From: Bacteroidota bacterium
Lineage (GTDB): Bacteria > Bacteroidota > Bacteroidia > Bacteroidales > Paludibacteraceae
NCBI GenBank assembly: GCA_023391625.1
Contig: JAEWAN010000006.1
Span: 682,001-746,000 of the forward strand
Length of the DNA stretch: 64,000 nucleotides
Reading direction: 5' to 3'
Shown here: positions 26,393 through 35,371 of the stretch, piece by piece
Position numbering within the stretch: position 1 is the stretch's first letter
Layout: each line of letters starts with the position of its first letter
Notes under the pieces: generated by a model
Seen by the model: the letters and a program-made list of their open reading frames with translations, nothing else
Database searches by the model: none
What the model was told of the DNA's origin: nothing
Program-made: the position numbers and the translations under genes

Positions 26393-26422
26393 TTTGTTAG
26401 TTCGGTAAAATAGTTAACTTTA
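26393..26422 (+). promoter_or_regulatory. Putative promoter of the Usp fusion gene
   Basis: TTTG (26393-26396) and TAACTTTA (26415-26422) are 18 bp apart. The -7 element differs from TAnnTTTG at the last base. The leader would be about 100 nt. Confidence 0.45.
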
Positions 26423-26527
26423 CAGTCCCACCGGAATTTTTCCCTGCAAAAAATGGGAACAGGCTTCCGTTAATCGGATTACGGTTGAAACCGGCTGGTT
26501 TTATATAATTAATAAATTTTATATGTT

Positions 26528-27643
26528 ATGGCAGATAAATTAGTAACCTTGGCTATTCGTACCTATCAACGCGCCCAGATGATAAAAACCGTGTTGGAAG
26601 AAAACGGTATTGAAACGATTATTCATAATCTGAATCTGGAAAATCCGGAAATGGCTGTTGGAGTACGGGTACGTATTAAAGAAAGTGATTTGCCTCGTGC
26701 ATTGAAGATTGTGGAAGAAATAGAGCGGGAGTGGGAAAATGAAAATGAGATGGAAAAGAAAAACAGACAGCACATATTGATTCCGATAGATTTTTCGGAT
26801 CAGGTGAAAAAGTCTATAGATTTCGGATTTCACTTGGCAAAGAAGCATGATACAGATATTGTCTTTTTGTATGTCTATTATACTCCGATGATTACTATCT
26901 CGTCTAATAACAGTGATGTAAGCACTTATAGTATTAGTGACGGGGAGCTGTTGAGGAGAATTATTACTTCGGCTAACGCGGATGTGGAAAATATGACCAA
27001 TTTGATTAAAAAGCAAATTGCTAATGGAGAATTGCCGGATGTAACATTCTCTTTTGAATTGAAAGAAGGTGTGCCGGAAGATCAGATTCTTGATTATTGT
27101 AAGAAATCCAAGCCGGCTATGGTAGTAATGGGTACTCGGGGTAAAAAAATATCTGCAACAAATGCACTGATAGGTAGTGTAACAGCGGAGGTGATAGACT
27201 CTTGCCCCGCTCCAGTTTTTGCTTTGCCTATTGAGACTCCTATCAATACCTTGTCTGATGTGAAGAAAATAGCGTTTCTTACTAATTTTGATCAGAAAGA
27301 TTTGATTGCCATTGACGGGATTATTTCTACGTTTTGTTCTGAAGATTTGGAAATTCATTTTATTCATTTAACGGAAAAAAATGAAGTGTGGGATGAAATC
27401 CTGTTGAGTGGTATAAAAAGTTATTTTAATAGCCATTATCCGAAAATTAAGACACGGTATGAAATGATAGACAGTACTTCAAGAAAAACGGATGTATTGA
27501 ATGATTATCTTGCCCAGGAAAAGATAGATGTTCTTTCTTTCAATGCCCGTAGGCGGAATATCTTCGCAAGGCTGTTTAATCCGGGTTTGGCTTATAAAAT
27601 GGTGTTACATTCAGATACTCCTTTGTTTGTAACCCGTGTGTAG
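26528..27643 (+). CDS. Universal stress protein with N-terminal DUF2007-like domain
   Basis: The 371-residue protein appears to combine three units. Residues 1-68 resemble DUF2007: VTLAIRTYQRAQMIKTVLEE, then GVRVRIKESDLPRALKIVEE. Residues about 80-230 form a first Usp domain (HILIPIDFSDQ, then VVMGTRGKK with ALIGSV, the ATP-binding glycine loop). Residues about 240-371 form a second, degenerate Usp domain without the glycine loop. Tandem Usp proteins bind ATP and act in stress adaptation. The DUF2007 head suggests an added sensory module (inference). It is transcribed alone and ends at the terminator at 27672-27707. Confidence 0.82.
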   Translation: MADKLVTLAIRTYQRAQMIKTVLEENGIETIIHNLNLENPEMAVGVRVRIKESDLPRALKIVEEIEREWENENEMEKKNRQHILIPIDFSDQVKKSIDFGFHLAKKHDTDIVFLYVYYTPMITISSNNSDVSTYSISDGELLRRIITSANADVENMTNLIKKQIANGELPDVTFSFELKEGVPEDQILDYCKKSKPAMVVMGTRGKKISATNALIGSVTAEVIDSCPAPVFALPIETPINTLSDVKKIAFLTNFDQKDLIAIDGIISTFCSEDLEIHFIHLTEKNEVWDEILLSGIKSYFNSHYPKIKTRYEMIDSTSRKTDVLNDYLAQEKIDVLSFNARRRNIFARLFNPGLAYKMVLHSDTPLFVTRV

Positions 27644-27671
27644 GTGATTTTGTTTTTTTATGTACAAATAT

Positions 27672-27707
27672 ACAGGCTGTTATGTCCTTTCATAACAGCC
27701 TGTTTTA
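27672..27707 (+). terminator. Terminator of the Usp fusion gene
   Basis: A 13-bp perfect stem (ACAGGCTGTTATG at 27672-27684, complement at 27691-27703) with a 6-nt loop is followed by TTT. It lies 28 nt past the stop codon. Confidence 0.85.
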
Positions 27708-27807
27708 GAAATAAAATTTTGATTTTGGAGTGGAGGTTTTCTATAAGATAAGTTTGTATTATTGCACTACTCCATTCTATGGAATAATGCTTTACTTTAT
27801 GAAAATG

Positions 27808-27839
27808 AAAAAGTCCATTAATCAAAAGATTAACAGACT
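27808..27839 (-). terminator. Terminator of tRNA-Val
   Basis: Read on the minus strand, a 12-bp stem with two G-T pairs (27828-27839 with 27812-27823) and an AAAA/TTTT loop is followed by a run of T. It begins 12 nt after the tRNA 3' end. Confidence 0.75.
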
Positions 27840-27851
27840 TTCTTGTTTTCG

Positions 27852-27926
27852 TGGGCGTTGACGGATTCGAACCGCCGACCCTCTGCTTGTAAGGCAGATG
27901 CTCTGAACCAGCTGAGCTAAACGCCC
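27852..27926 (-). tRNA. tRNA-Val (anticodon TAC)
   Basis: The 75-nt minus-strand sequence folds into a full cloverleaf. The acceptor stem pairs GGGCGTT with AACGCCC, followed by discriminator A. The D stem is GCTC/GAGC. The anticodon stem TCTGC/GCAGA holds the loop CTTACAA with anticodon TAC. The T arm GGCGG-TTCGAAT-CCGTC has one G-T pair. CCA is not encoded. It has its own promoter (27965-27995) and terminator (27808-27839), so it is a single-gene transcript. Confidence 0.97.
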
Positions 27927-28258
27927 GAAATATAAAAGACCGTTGCTTTTTTTGAAAAGCGTTGCAAAGATACGGCTTTTTTTGTATTGAACAAATCATT
28001 GACCAAAAAAAATGTTTTTTTAATGCTTCTATTGTCTTTTTCTATATGGTTTTTATTTCAAATATTACACCTTTTTTGTGTCTTTTGCTTTCAAAATCAA
28101 CGAGAAATGTAATTTTTTCGTTAAACCATATAAAAATCTTTTAAACTGTTTTTTTTTGCTATTTTTTTTGTTAAATTGCAATCAAATTATTTTAGAATAA
28201 TGCTTTTTGAGCTTTATCGTTGATTGTTAAATAAACTGTTGAACTATAATCAGATACT
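27927..28258. other. AT-rich intergenic region upstream of the alpha-glucan cluster
   Basis: It contains the tRNA-Val promoter on the minus strand. The rest is very AT-rich with T homopolymers. A TTTG (28167-28170) and TATTTTAG (28188-28195) pair, 17 bp apart, may be a weak promoter for the debranching enzyme gene. No other feature is visible. Confidence 0.4.
27965..27995 (-). promoter_or_regulatory. Consensus -33/-7 promoter of tRNA-Val
   Basis: On the minus strand TTTG (27992-27995) lies exactly 19 bp before TATCTTTG (27965-27972). This is a full match to the Bacteroidota promoter, 39 nt upstream of the tRNA 5' end. Confidence 0.8.
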
Positions 28259-30196
28259 ATGAGTTACCTGAAATTTGATAAAACTCTGTTGATAAATCTG
28301 GAGAAGTCGTTGTCAAAGGAGATGATCCGGACAAATCGTGCCGGGGCTTATAATAGTAGCACGTTGATATATTGCAATACGAGAAAATATCACGGACAGC
28401 TAGTTGTGCCGTTGCCGGAGTTGGATGATTCCAATCATGTTTTGCTTTCTTCACTGGATGAAACGGTGATACAACATGGGGCAGAGTTTAACCTGGGGAT
28501 ACATAAATACCAGGGAGGAAACTTTAGTCCTAACGGGCATAAGTACATCCGTCAGTTTGATTGCGATTTGATATCGCGGACTATATATCGTGTGGGAGGG
28601 GTGATTTTATCTAAAGAGTTGTTGTTGGTCTCTTTTGAATCCCGGGTGTTGATTAAATATACTTTGTTGGATGCACATTCTCCTACCACTTTGCGTTTTA
28701 AGCCTTTTCTCGCTTTCCGTAGTGTAAACGAGCTTACACGCCAGAATAGTGTGGCAAATACTTCTTATGATGAAATCCCCCAGGGGGCAAGCATGTGTAT
28801 GTATGAAAACTATCCTTGCTTGTATATGCAGTTTTCCAAAAAGAATGATTATCACCATCAGCCGGATTGGTATCATAATTTGGAATACTATAAGGAGCAG
28901 GAACGGGGTTATGAGTATTTGGAAGACTTGTATGTACCAGGTTATTTTGAGATGCCTATTAAGAAAGGGGAGTCGATTATATTTTCTGCCGGAATATCAC
29001 CTGTCTCTCCAAGAAGTTTAAAGCAGCTTTGGGAAAAGGAGCTTGAACGTAGGAAGCCTCGTGTCGATATGTTCAGTTGTTTGGAAAACGCAGCTCAGCA
29101 ATTTTATAAAAGATATGATGATAAAGCCTATTTATTAGCTGGTTATCCGTGGTTTAAAGTGCGGGCGCGTGATGAGTTCGTGGCTTTGTCCGGTTGTACT
29201 TTTGTTATAGACCGGATGGATATGTTCCACCTTATTATGAAGACAGCAATAGCTGATATTCGGAAATTCCTGAAAGGCAAAGGAGAAAATTTTGAAATGC
29301 AGGGAATTGATGAACCGGATGCATTGCTCTGGTTTGTACGTGCTGTGCAGCAATATGCAGAGAGAACTTCGTTGGAAGAAGCGAGGGAAAATTACGGTGA
29401 TATTGTTGTGGAAATACTTGCCTTTATCCGCAAACACAAACATCCGAACCTTTTCTTGCATAACAACGGTCTGCTTTATGTGAATGGAAAAGAACGGCCT
29501 GCCACCTGGATGAATGCGGTGGAAAACGGATGGCCTATTACGCCCCGGACAGGCTATGTGGTTGAAATAAATGCTTTATGGTATAATGCGCTGAAGTTTG
29601 GTGCTTTGATGTTGAAAGATGTGGATGCCCATACTGCAGATTTGCTGGATTACCAGGCTGAGACAACACGCAGTTATTTTGTGGAAGTGTTCTGGAATGG
29701 AACTTATCTTTATGATTATGTGGAAGGAGTGTATTCCGATCAGGAAGTACGTCCTAATATGATCTTTGCTGTGGGGTTACCTTTTTCTCCTTTGGATAAG
29801 GCTCAGCAAAAGTCGGTTATTGATATTATAACAAGAGAATTGTTAACGCCTAAAGGGTTGCGTACATTAAGTCCGAAAAGCGGTTCTTACCGTCCTGTAT
29901 ATATAGGCGGGCAGTTGGAACGCGACCGTAACTATCATAATGGTCCGGTATGGCCATGGACATTCGGAGCTTTTGTGGAAGCTTATCTGAAAATTTATAA
30001 AAGAAGCGGATTGTCTTTTGTAGAACGAATGTTGAATGGTTTTGAATGGGAAATGACCGATTTGTGTGTCGGAACATTGTCGGAACTGTTTGATGGAAAT
30101 CCTCCGTTTAAAGGTCATGGAGGAATGTCTTTTGCCATGAATGTGGCGGAGATATTGAGAGTATTGGATTTGTTGAAACAAAATGAAAACAAGTAA
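28259..30196 (+). CDS. Glycogen debranching enzyme (amylo-alpha-1,6-glucosidase type)
   Basis: The 645-residue protein has the N-terminal domain of bacterial debranching enzymes (about 1-230; NRAGAYNSSTLIYCNTRKYH). An (alpha/alpha)6 catalytic domain follows (about 280-640) with AGYPWFKVRARDEFVALSG, VENGWPITPRTGYVVEIN and NYHNGPVWPWTFGAF. It hydrolyses alpha-1,6 branch points of glycogen-like glucans in the cytoplasm. It is the first of three packed genes, with 3 bp to the glycosyltransferase and 50 bp more to GH57. This trio is a known arrangement in Bacteroidales for alpha-glucan metabolism. Confidence 0.9.
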   Translation: MSYLKFDKTLLINLEKSLSKEMIRTNRAGAYNSSTLIYCNTRKYHGQLVVPLPELDDSNHVLLSSLDETVIQHGAEFNLGIHKYQGGNFSPNGHKYIRQFDCDLISRTIYRVGGVILSKELLLVSFESRVLIKYTLLDAHSPTTLRFKPFLAFRSVNELTRQNSVANTSYDEIPQGASMCMYENYPCLYMQFSKKNDYHHQPDWYHNLEYYKEQERGYEYLEDLYVPGYFEMPIKKGESIIFSAGISPVSPRSLKQLWEKELERRKPRVDMFSCLENAAQQFYKRYDDKAYLLAGYPWFKVRARDEFVALSGCTFVIDRMDMFHLIMKTAIADIRKFLKGKGENFEMQGIDEPDALLWFVRAVQQYAERTSLEEARENYGDIVVEILAFIRKHKHPNLFLHNNGLLYVNGKERPATWMNAVENGWPITPRTGYVVEINALWYNALKFGALMLKDVDAHTADLLDYQAETTRSYFVEVFWNGTYLYDYVEGVYSDQEVRPNMIFAVGLPFSPLDKAQQKSVIDIITRELLTPKGLRTLSPKSGSYRPVYIGGQLERDRNYHNGPVWPWTFGAFVEAYLKIYKRSGLSFVERMLNGFEWEMTDLCVGTLSELFDGNPPFKGHGGMSFAMNVAEILRVLDLLKQNENK

Positions 30197-30199
30197 GCC

Positions 30200-31462
30200 A
30201 TGAAAGCATTAATGTTTGGTTGGGAATTTCCTCCTCATATTCTAGGAGGCTTAGGAACGGCAAGCTATGGCCTCACAAAAGGCATGGCAGAGCAGCCTGA
30301 TATGGAAATTACTTTTGTTATACCTAAACCGTATGGAGATGAAGATCAGAGTTTTCTAAAAATTATAGGTGCCTGTAATGTTCCCGTAGTATGGAAAGAA
30401 AATGATTGGAATTATGTAAACCAACGGATTGGTTGGATTATGCACCCCGATGAATACTTTTGGTTACGTAACGGAATAAAATATGATTACAGGCGCATTT
30501 ATACGGATGATTTGGGATTAATAAATTTTTCCGGACGCTATCCGGATAATTTAGTGGAAGAAATTTCTAATTATGAAGCGGTGGCCAGTGTGCTGGCTCA
30601 TCAGTTGGATTTTGATATTATTCATTCTCATGACTGGCTTACGTATCCCGCAGGAGTGTTTGCGAAACAAATAAGCGGTAAGCCTTTGGTTGTACATGTT
30701 CATGCAACTGATTTTGACCGGAGCCGTGGGCAAGTGAATCCGGTTGTATATGATATTGAGAAACGGGGAATGGATATGGCGGATCATATTATTACAGTGA
30801 GTAATTTGACGCGTAAGACTGTGATTGAAAAGTATCATCAGGATCCGGGCAAGGTAACTACTGTTCATAATGCGGTGGAACCCTTGAAAGATGTGGATTC
30901 TTATATTAAAACTCCGAGGGAGGATAAAGTTGTTACTTTTTTGGGAAGGATTACTATGCAGAAAGGACCGGAATATTTTGTAGAAGCGGCGTATAGGGTT
31001 TTGCAAAAAACGAAAGATGTCCGGTTTGTCATGGCTGGTAGCGGGGATATGATGAATGCGATGATAGATCTTGCCGCACGGCGCAATATAGCGGACCGGT
31101 TTCATTTTACCGGTTTCCTAAAGGGACGGCAGGTGTATGAAATGCTGGCTGAAAGTGATGTTTATATAATGCCTTCTGTTTCGGAACCATTTGGTATATC
31201 TCCTCTTGAAGCTATGCAGGTAGGTACGCCGACTATTATCTCAAAACAATCCGGTTGTGCAGAGATTCTTACTCACACGATAAAGACTGATTATTGGGAT
31301 ATTGATGCAATGGCTGATGCCATTTATGCGATAGTGAAGAATCCGGCAATGTATCATAGTTTGCGTGAGCTGGGACGTAACGAGGTTAATGGAATAAAAT
31401 GGTATGATGCAGGGTTAAAAGTAAGAAAAATATACGATGATGTGATTTCAAGAAGAAGATAA
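30200..31462 (+). CDS. GT4-family glycosyltransferase, probable alpha-glucan synthase role
   Basis: The 420-residue protein has the GT-B fold. FGWEFPPHILGGLGTASYGL opens the N-domain, HSHDWLTYP lies in its middle, and the C-domain holds LGRITMQKGPEYFVEAA. The donor-binding SVSEPFGISPLEAMQVGTP carries the E-x7-E pair. It starts 3 bp after the debranching gene, so translation is probably coupled. Its position between debranching enzyme and GH57 suggests synthesis or extension of a storage glucan (inference). Other GT4 activities cannot be excluded. Confidence 0.85.
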   Translation: MKALMFGWEFPPHILGGLGTASYGLTKGMAEQPDMEITFVIPKPYGDEDQSFLKIIGACNVPVVWKENDWNYVNQRIGWIMHPDEYFWLRNGIKYDYRRIYTDDLGLINFSGRYPDNLVEEISNYEAVASVLAHQLDFDIIHSHDWLTYPAGVFAKQISGKPLVVHVHATDFDRSRGQVNPVVYDIEKRGMDMADHIITVSNLTRKTVIEKYHQDPGKVTTVHNAVEPLKDVDSYIKTPREDKVVTFLGRITMQKGPEYFVEAAYRVLQKTKDVRFVMAGSGDMMNAMIDLAARRNIADRFHFTGFLKGRQVYEMLAESDVYIMPSVSEPFGISPLEAMQVGTPTIISKQSGCAEILTHTIKTDYWDIDAMADAIYAIVKNPAMYHSLRELGRNEVNGIKWYDAGLKVRKIYDDVISRRR

Positions 31463-31512
31463 CCTGATTTTTATGAAGAATATCTAATTTAGTAATGTAA
31501 AAACGAGAGAAT

Positions 31513-32799
31513 ATGAAAAACATATGTATTTATTTCCAACTTCATCAACCTTATAGCTTAAAGCGTTATCGCTTTTTTGATATAGGGGAAGATCATTATT
31601 ATTATGATGATTTCAGAACGGAGGAGTGTATCCGGCAGTTAGCGGAACGTTCTTACCTGCCTTCAAATGCTTCGATTCTGGAGATTATAAAAAATTCAAA
31701 CGGAAAGTTCAGATGTGCTTATTCCATTTCCGGCGTGATGCTGGAACAGTTGGAGCAGTTTGCTCCGGAAGTGATTGATAGTTTCCGGGAACTTGCAGCA
31801 ACCGGTGCTGTGGAATTTCTGGCTGAGCCGTATGCACACTCTTTGGCTTCCGTATATGATGCGGACGAGTTTGAACGTCAGGTAAAAATGCATGCGGATG
31901 CTATTGAGAATCTGTTCGGGAAACGTCCTACTGCCTTGAGAAACTCTGAGTTGATTTATTCTGACGAGATAGGAGAACGTGTGGCCAAGATGGGATATAA
32001 GACAATGTTGATTGATGAAGCCCGCCATATATTAGGATGGAAAAGTCCTAACTATTTATATACTCATGCGTATATTCCAAAGTTGAAGTTACTTGTGAGG
32101 AATCTGAAGTTCAGTGATGATATTTCATTCCGTTTTTCCGACCCTTCCTGGAATGAGTATCCGTTGACGGCAGATAAATATGTTGACTGGCTGTCTTCTT
32201 TGCCACCTGAGGAAAAGATTATTAATATATGGATGGGCTATGAGGCTTTTGGTATTTTCCAGCAGCAAGCTACCGGTATTTTTGAATTTATGCGTGCTTT
32301 CCCTTATCATGCGATGGAGAAAGAGATGAATTTTGTTTTGCCTTCGGAAGCAAGTAAAAAACTGACCGATGCAGGTCCTCTTTCCGTACTTCACCCTATT
32401 AGCTGGTCCGGACATGAAAAGGATTTGAGTTTATGGACGGGGAATGACCTTCAACAGGAAGCACTGAAAAAGCTGTATGCAGTGACGGAACGTGTGAACC
32501 TGGCTACGGACAAACCTTTACGTCATGACTGGTTATTGCTGCAAACAAGTGATAATTTCCGTTACATGAGTTTTAAGGATTCTTTCGGTACTTACTATGA
32601 ATCTCCTTATGAGGCCTTTATGAATTATATGAATATATTGGCTGATTTCTTGGAACGTGTGGATGCACAGTATCCTACCTCTATTGAGAATGAGGAGCTG
32701 AATGAATTGCTGAAGACAATACAAGCTCAGGATGATAAGATAGAACACTTGGAAAGAGAGCTTAAAAAAGCCAGGGCAAGGAAGCCTAAACAGGATTAA
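31513..32799 (+). CDS. GH57-family alpha-amylase/glucanotransferase with C-terminal coiled coil
   Basis: The 428-residue protein begins with the GH57 signature FQLHQPYSLKRY. The nucleophile region is LRNSELIYSDEIGERVAKMG, and WMGYEAFGIF lies further on. Residues about 388-428 are charged and heptad-like (ELNELLKTIQAQDDKIEHLE), a probable coiled coil for oligomerisation. There is no signal peptide, so it acts on cytoplasmic alpha-glucan. It is the last gene of the cluster, which ends at the terminator at 32814-32858. Confidence 0.9.
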   Translation: MKNICIYFQLHQPYSLKRYRFFDIGEDHYYYDDFRTEECIRQLAERSYLPSNASILEIIKNSNGKFRCAYSISGVMLEQLEQFAPEVIDSFRELAATGAVEFLAEPYAHSLASVYDADEFERQVKMHADAIENLFGKRPTALRNSELIYSDEIGERVAKMGYKTMLIDEARHILGWKSPNYLYTHAYIPKLKLLVRNLKFSDDISFRFSDPSWNEYPLTADKYVDWLSSLPPEEKIINIWMGYEAFGIFQQQATGIFEFMRAFPYHAMEKEMNFVLPSEASKKLTDAGPLSVLHPISWSGHEKDLSLWTGNDLQQEALKKLYAVTERVNLATDKPLRHDWLLLQTSDNFRYMSFKDSFGTYYESPYEAFMNYMNILADFLERVDAQYPTSIENEELNELLKTIQAQDDKIEHLERELKKARARKPKQD

Positions 32800-32813
32800 A
32801 ATATAAGTAGATA

Positions 32814-32858
32814 AAAAAATGAAAGCGGTTGATTTTAATCAACCGCTTTCATTTTTTT
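32814..32858. terminator. Bidirectional terminator after the alpha-glucan cluster
   Basis: A 13-bp perfect stem (GAAAGCGGTTGAT at 32821-32833, complement at 32838-32850) with a TTTA loop is flanked by A and T runs on the two sides. It serves both the GH57 gene and the convergent lamin-tail gene. Confidence 0.88.
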
Positions 32859-32878
32859 ATCTATGTCGGATATGTTTT

Positions 32879-34180
32879 TTATTTGATGTAAATCTTTTGT
32901 ACAGTAGGGATATTATCCACATCGAACATTTGCAGTAAGTATATGCCGTCAGGCAGTTCGTTTGCATTTATTTCCATGTCGTTTACCTGATCTTGTGATA
33001 AATAAGCTTTACCTGAAACACCGAATAGCGTAAATGATTTTACCTGTTCGGACAGGAATATAGTTTTAGATTTTACGTAAGCAAACGGTATAGAAACTTG
33101 ATCTTCATACAACGAATTGCCGGTATCCGGGTCTGTGGGTTCTGGGTCGGTCGGGTCCGGGTCCGGATCTGTCGGGTTTGGGTCAATTGGTCCCGGATCT
33201 GGATCAACCGGTCCTTGATTTTCTTTGTTAGATGTTCCCTTGGTTCCGTTGTTTTCAAAAATAACCAGCTTTTCAGCTCCGTCAGTTTCCCGCCCTACGG
33301 TTCTTCCATCGCCTTCGGAATAGAGTCCTCCGGTTTCTATATTGACTTCAAAATGATCCAATAAAGTTCCGTTATTATCAAAAATTTTAAAGGCAACGTT
33401 TTTTCTGGCAGATATTCCCCATGTGAATGTAGAACCGTCTATACATAGAGAATCTTGTTCCCATACTTTGAATCCTTTACCTTCAATGATGGTATTGGCA
33501 GGAATAAACCAGTTGTCAATGTTTCCTTTTTCGTCTATTTTTTGAATGATGTAATTGGAAATATCAATATCTTCCTCTTCCGCATTATATATTTCTAACC
33601 ACTTGGGCTGGTTTTCTCCCTCTTTATTGAGTTTATTTCCATTGATTTCGTTGACGTATATTTTTTTAGGATCAGGAGTGGGAGTTTGTATGTTGCCTTC
33701 ATTGTTTGAAGTTCCCTTAGTTCCCCCATCTGTGAAGATAACCAGTTTTTCAGCTCCGTCGGTTTCCCGTCCTACGGTACGGTTTAATCCTTCGGAATAA
33801 AGATCGGATCTTACTTCGAAATAATCGATTTCTTTCGCTTCTGTGTCGAAAATTTTGAACGCAACATCTTTTTTAGCAGATATTCCCCACGTGAATGTAG
33901 ATCCGTCAGTATTGTTTTTGTCCCGGGTCCAGTAAAGGAATCCTTTGCCTTCAATGACAGTGCCTGATTTTAAATAAAAATCACTTGGTTCGTTGTTCTC
34001 ATCTATTTTACGGATAGTATAACCCTCTAGGTCAACAGATTCGTCTGCATCGTTATAAATTTCCAGCCATTTTTCGTTTCCGCTTATCTCATTGATATAG
34101 ATTTTTGGGTAGGCTTGTAAAGTACATGCAATTAACAGCATGATACAATACATTTTGGAGAAGAAAGAGTGTTGTTTCAT
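32879..34180 (-). CDS. Secreted protein with two lamin-tail domains, Pro/Asp linker and sorting-type C-terminus
   Basis: The 433-residue protein has a signal peptide (about 1-23). Two lamin-tail-type (LTD) domains follow (about 26-150 and 172-310), each with KIY(I/V)NEI, KWLEIYN and GSTFTWGISA. The two copies share RTVGRETDGAEKLVIF and KGTSN almost identically, also at DNA level. A linker of about 45 residues made of repeated P, D, T and E (DPDP, TDPEPTDPD) leads to a C-terminal domain of about 80 residues ending LPDGIYLLQMFD and VQKIYIK. That end resembles the type A sorting domain of the type IX secretion system. It is probably an exported surface protein; its target is unknown. Confidence 0.75.
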   Translation of the reverse strand: MKQHSFFSKMYCIMLLIACTLQAYPKIYINEISGNEKWLEIYNDADESVDLEGYTIRKIDENNEPSDFYLKSGTVIEGKGFLYWTRDKNNTDGSTFTWGISAKKDVAFKIFDTEAKEIDYFEVRSDLYSEGLNRTVGRETDGAEKLVIFTDGGTKGTSNNEGNIQTPTPDPKKIYVNEINGNKLNKEGENQPKWLEIYNAEEEDIDISNYIIQKIDEKGNIDNWFIPANTIIEGKGFKVWEQDSLCIDGSTFTWGISARKNVAFKIFDNNGTLLDHFEVNIETGGLYSEGDGRTVGRETDGAEKLVIFENNGTKGTSNKENQGPVDPDPGPIDPNPTDPDPDPTDPEPTDPDTGNSLYEDQVSIPFAYVKSKTIFLSEQVKSFTLFGVSGKAYLSQDQVNDMEINANELPDGIYLLQMFDVDNIPTVQKIYIK

Positions 34181-34262
34181 AATTGGTGTTTTTCAAAAGC
34201 TGCCGGTGCTGGGTTAAACAGAATGAACGGCAACTATAAAATGGTAATGTTTCTTCCGGTTA

Positions 34263-35159
34263 TTATAATGGAATCTGAGATTCCTTAATTTCATTTCCAT
34301 ATTCATCGATCAGAATATGTCGTTTATCTCCATACTTAAATACGTATGCACGGGTACATTCTTCTTTTAAGAAAGATACTTTTTGGCTGTTAACAGAATC
34401 GTTTTTTTCTTGTGCTGTAGTGCTATAAAGAATTTTATATTGTTTGTCAGCTTCTTTTTCCCCTGTCAGTTTATAGAAAGTTTCAAGGGCAGCTTCCGTT
34501 ATGTCATTATAATCTACTTCCCAATAGGTAGCGATCCACTCATCCGGGGTGTCGAAGCAGATGGTCTTGTATCTTTTTTCAAAGACTTTTATTTTTATCG
34601 GCTGGCTGTCCGTAGTAGCGTCGTAAATTGTTGTTTCCGGATCGTGTTTTTTCGCAATATAACTCAGTATCTCCTGTGGAATGACTATCGGTTTGTTTTG
34701 CCAACTGTTTTTTACTTCTTTAAATAAATCCCCTTTTCTTAGGTAGAACATATAAACCGGTGTCCCTTCTCTTTCTATTTCAATCAGGTATCTGGGCTCT
34801 ATCTCTGCATATTCTACTTTGTAGATGTTCTCAATTTGACTTTTAGAACATTGTCTGTTTGTTTCAAAGTCGTATATAATTTCTTCAGGAAGATTTTTTT
34901 CGTAAATTAAATCCGATATTTCACTCATCAGCCATTTGGCATCAGTAGTAAACCAAGCTTTGTAATGAAAACCTTCATTTCTGAATTCTCCGACCCAAAA
35001 ACCGTCGGCAACGTCCCACTCCAGGTTTACAGCATCCGGATATTTTTCAAATAAAGTATTTTCTATTTTTTTACTGGGAATAATGTCCTGGTTGGACTGG
35101 CAGCCTGTGAATAAAATCAGCATCCCAATAAAGAAGGTCAATATTTTATGTGTGTTCAT
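34263..35159 (-). CDS. Lipoprotein with PepSY-like (DUF2874) repeats
   Basis: The 298-residue protein starts with a lipoprotein signal (MNTHKILTFFIGMLILFTGC, lipidated Cys20). The mature part appears to contain repeated PepSY-like units. LFEKYPDAVNLEWDVADGFWVGEF and the later PEEIIYDFE and KYGDKRHILIDEYG segments are typical of periplasmic PF11396-type proteins of Bacteroidota. No enzymatic motif is visible. It lies upstream of the lamin-tail gene on the same strand, 82 bp apart, so the two may be co-transcribed. Confidence 0.65.
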   Translation of the reverse strand: MNTHKILTFFIGMLILFTGCQSNQDIIPSKKIENTLFEKYPDAVNLEWDVADGFWVGEFRNEGFHYKAWFTTDAKWLMSEISDLIYEKNLPEEIIYDFETNRQCSKSQIENIYKVEYAEIEPRYLIEIEREGTPVYMFYLRKGDLFKEVKNSWQNKPIVIPQEILSYIAKKHDPETTIYDATTDSQPIKIKVFEKRYKTICFDTPDEWIATYWEVDYNDITEAALETFYKLTGEKEADKQYKILYSTTAQEKNDSVNSQKVSFLKEECTRAYVFKYGDKRHILIDEYGNEIKESQIPL

Positions 35160-35313
35160 AGCTTAATACTATTCTTTCCCTAATTAAGGAACAATAATAT
35201 ATAATTTCTAATGCAAATATTGCATATTTAATTTAAATAAAAAAAATATGATAAGAATTTAACTATAAATCCCGGGTAGGAATACCTGTTTATCTTATTT
35301 ATTACAAAATACT

Positions 35314-35321
35314 TATCTTTG
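35314..35321 (+). promoter_or_regulatory. -7 element of ispD
   Basis: TATCTTTG matches TAnnTTTG, 50 bp upstream of the start codon. No -33 TTTG is seen. Confidence 0.5.
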
Positions 35322-35371
35322 TACTTAGTATAACGACAGATATTGATATAAATATTCTTAAAGACATTTTT

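Noticed and set aside
26540..27367. Long open frame (275 codons) on the minus strand opposite the Usp fusion gene
   Set aside because: The translation is rich in His, Arg, Phe and Ile with no recognisable motif, and it is fully antisense to a well-supported gene. It is a shadow of codon bias.
30551..31105. Open frame of 184 codons antisense to the GT4 gene
   Set aside because: Composition typical of antisense shadows and no motif.
33110..33230. Short repeated GGGTC/GGGTCTG-type units that could suggest a CRISPR or minisatellite
   Set aside because: They encode the Pro/Asp linker of the lamin-tail protein in frame; there are no spacers.
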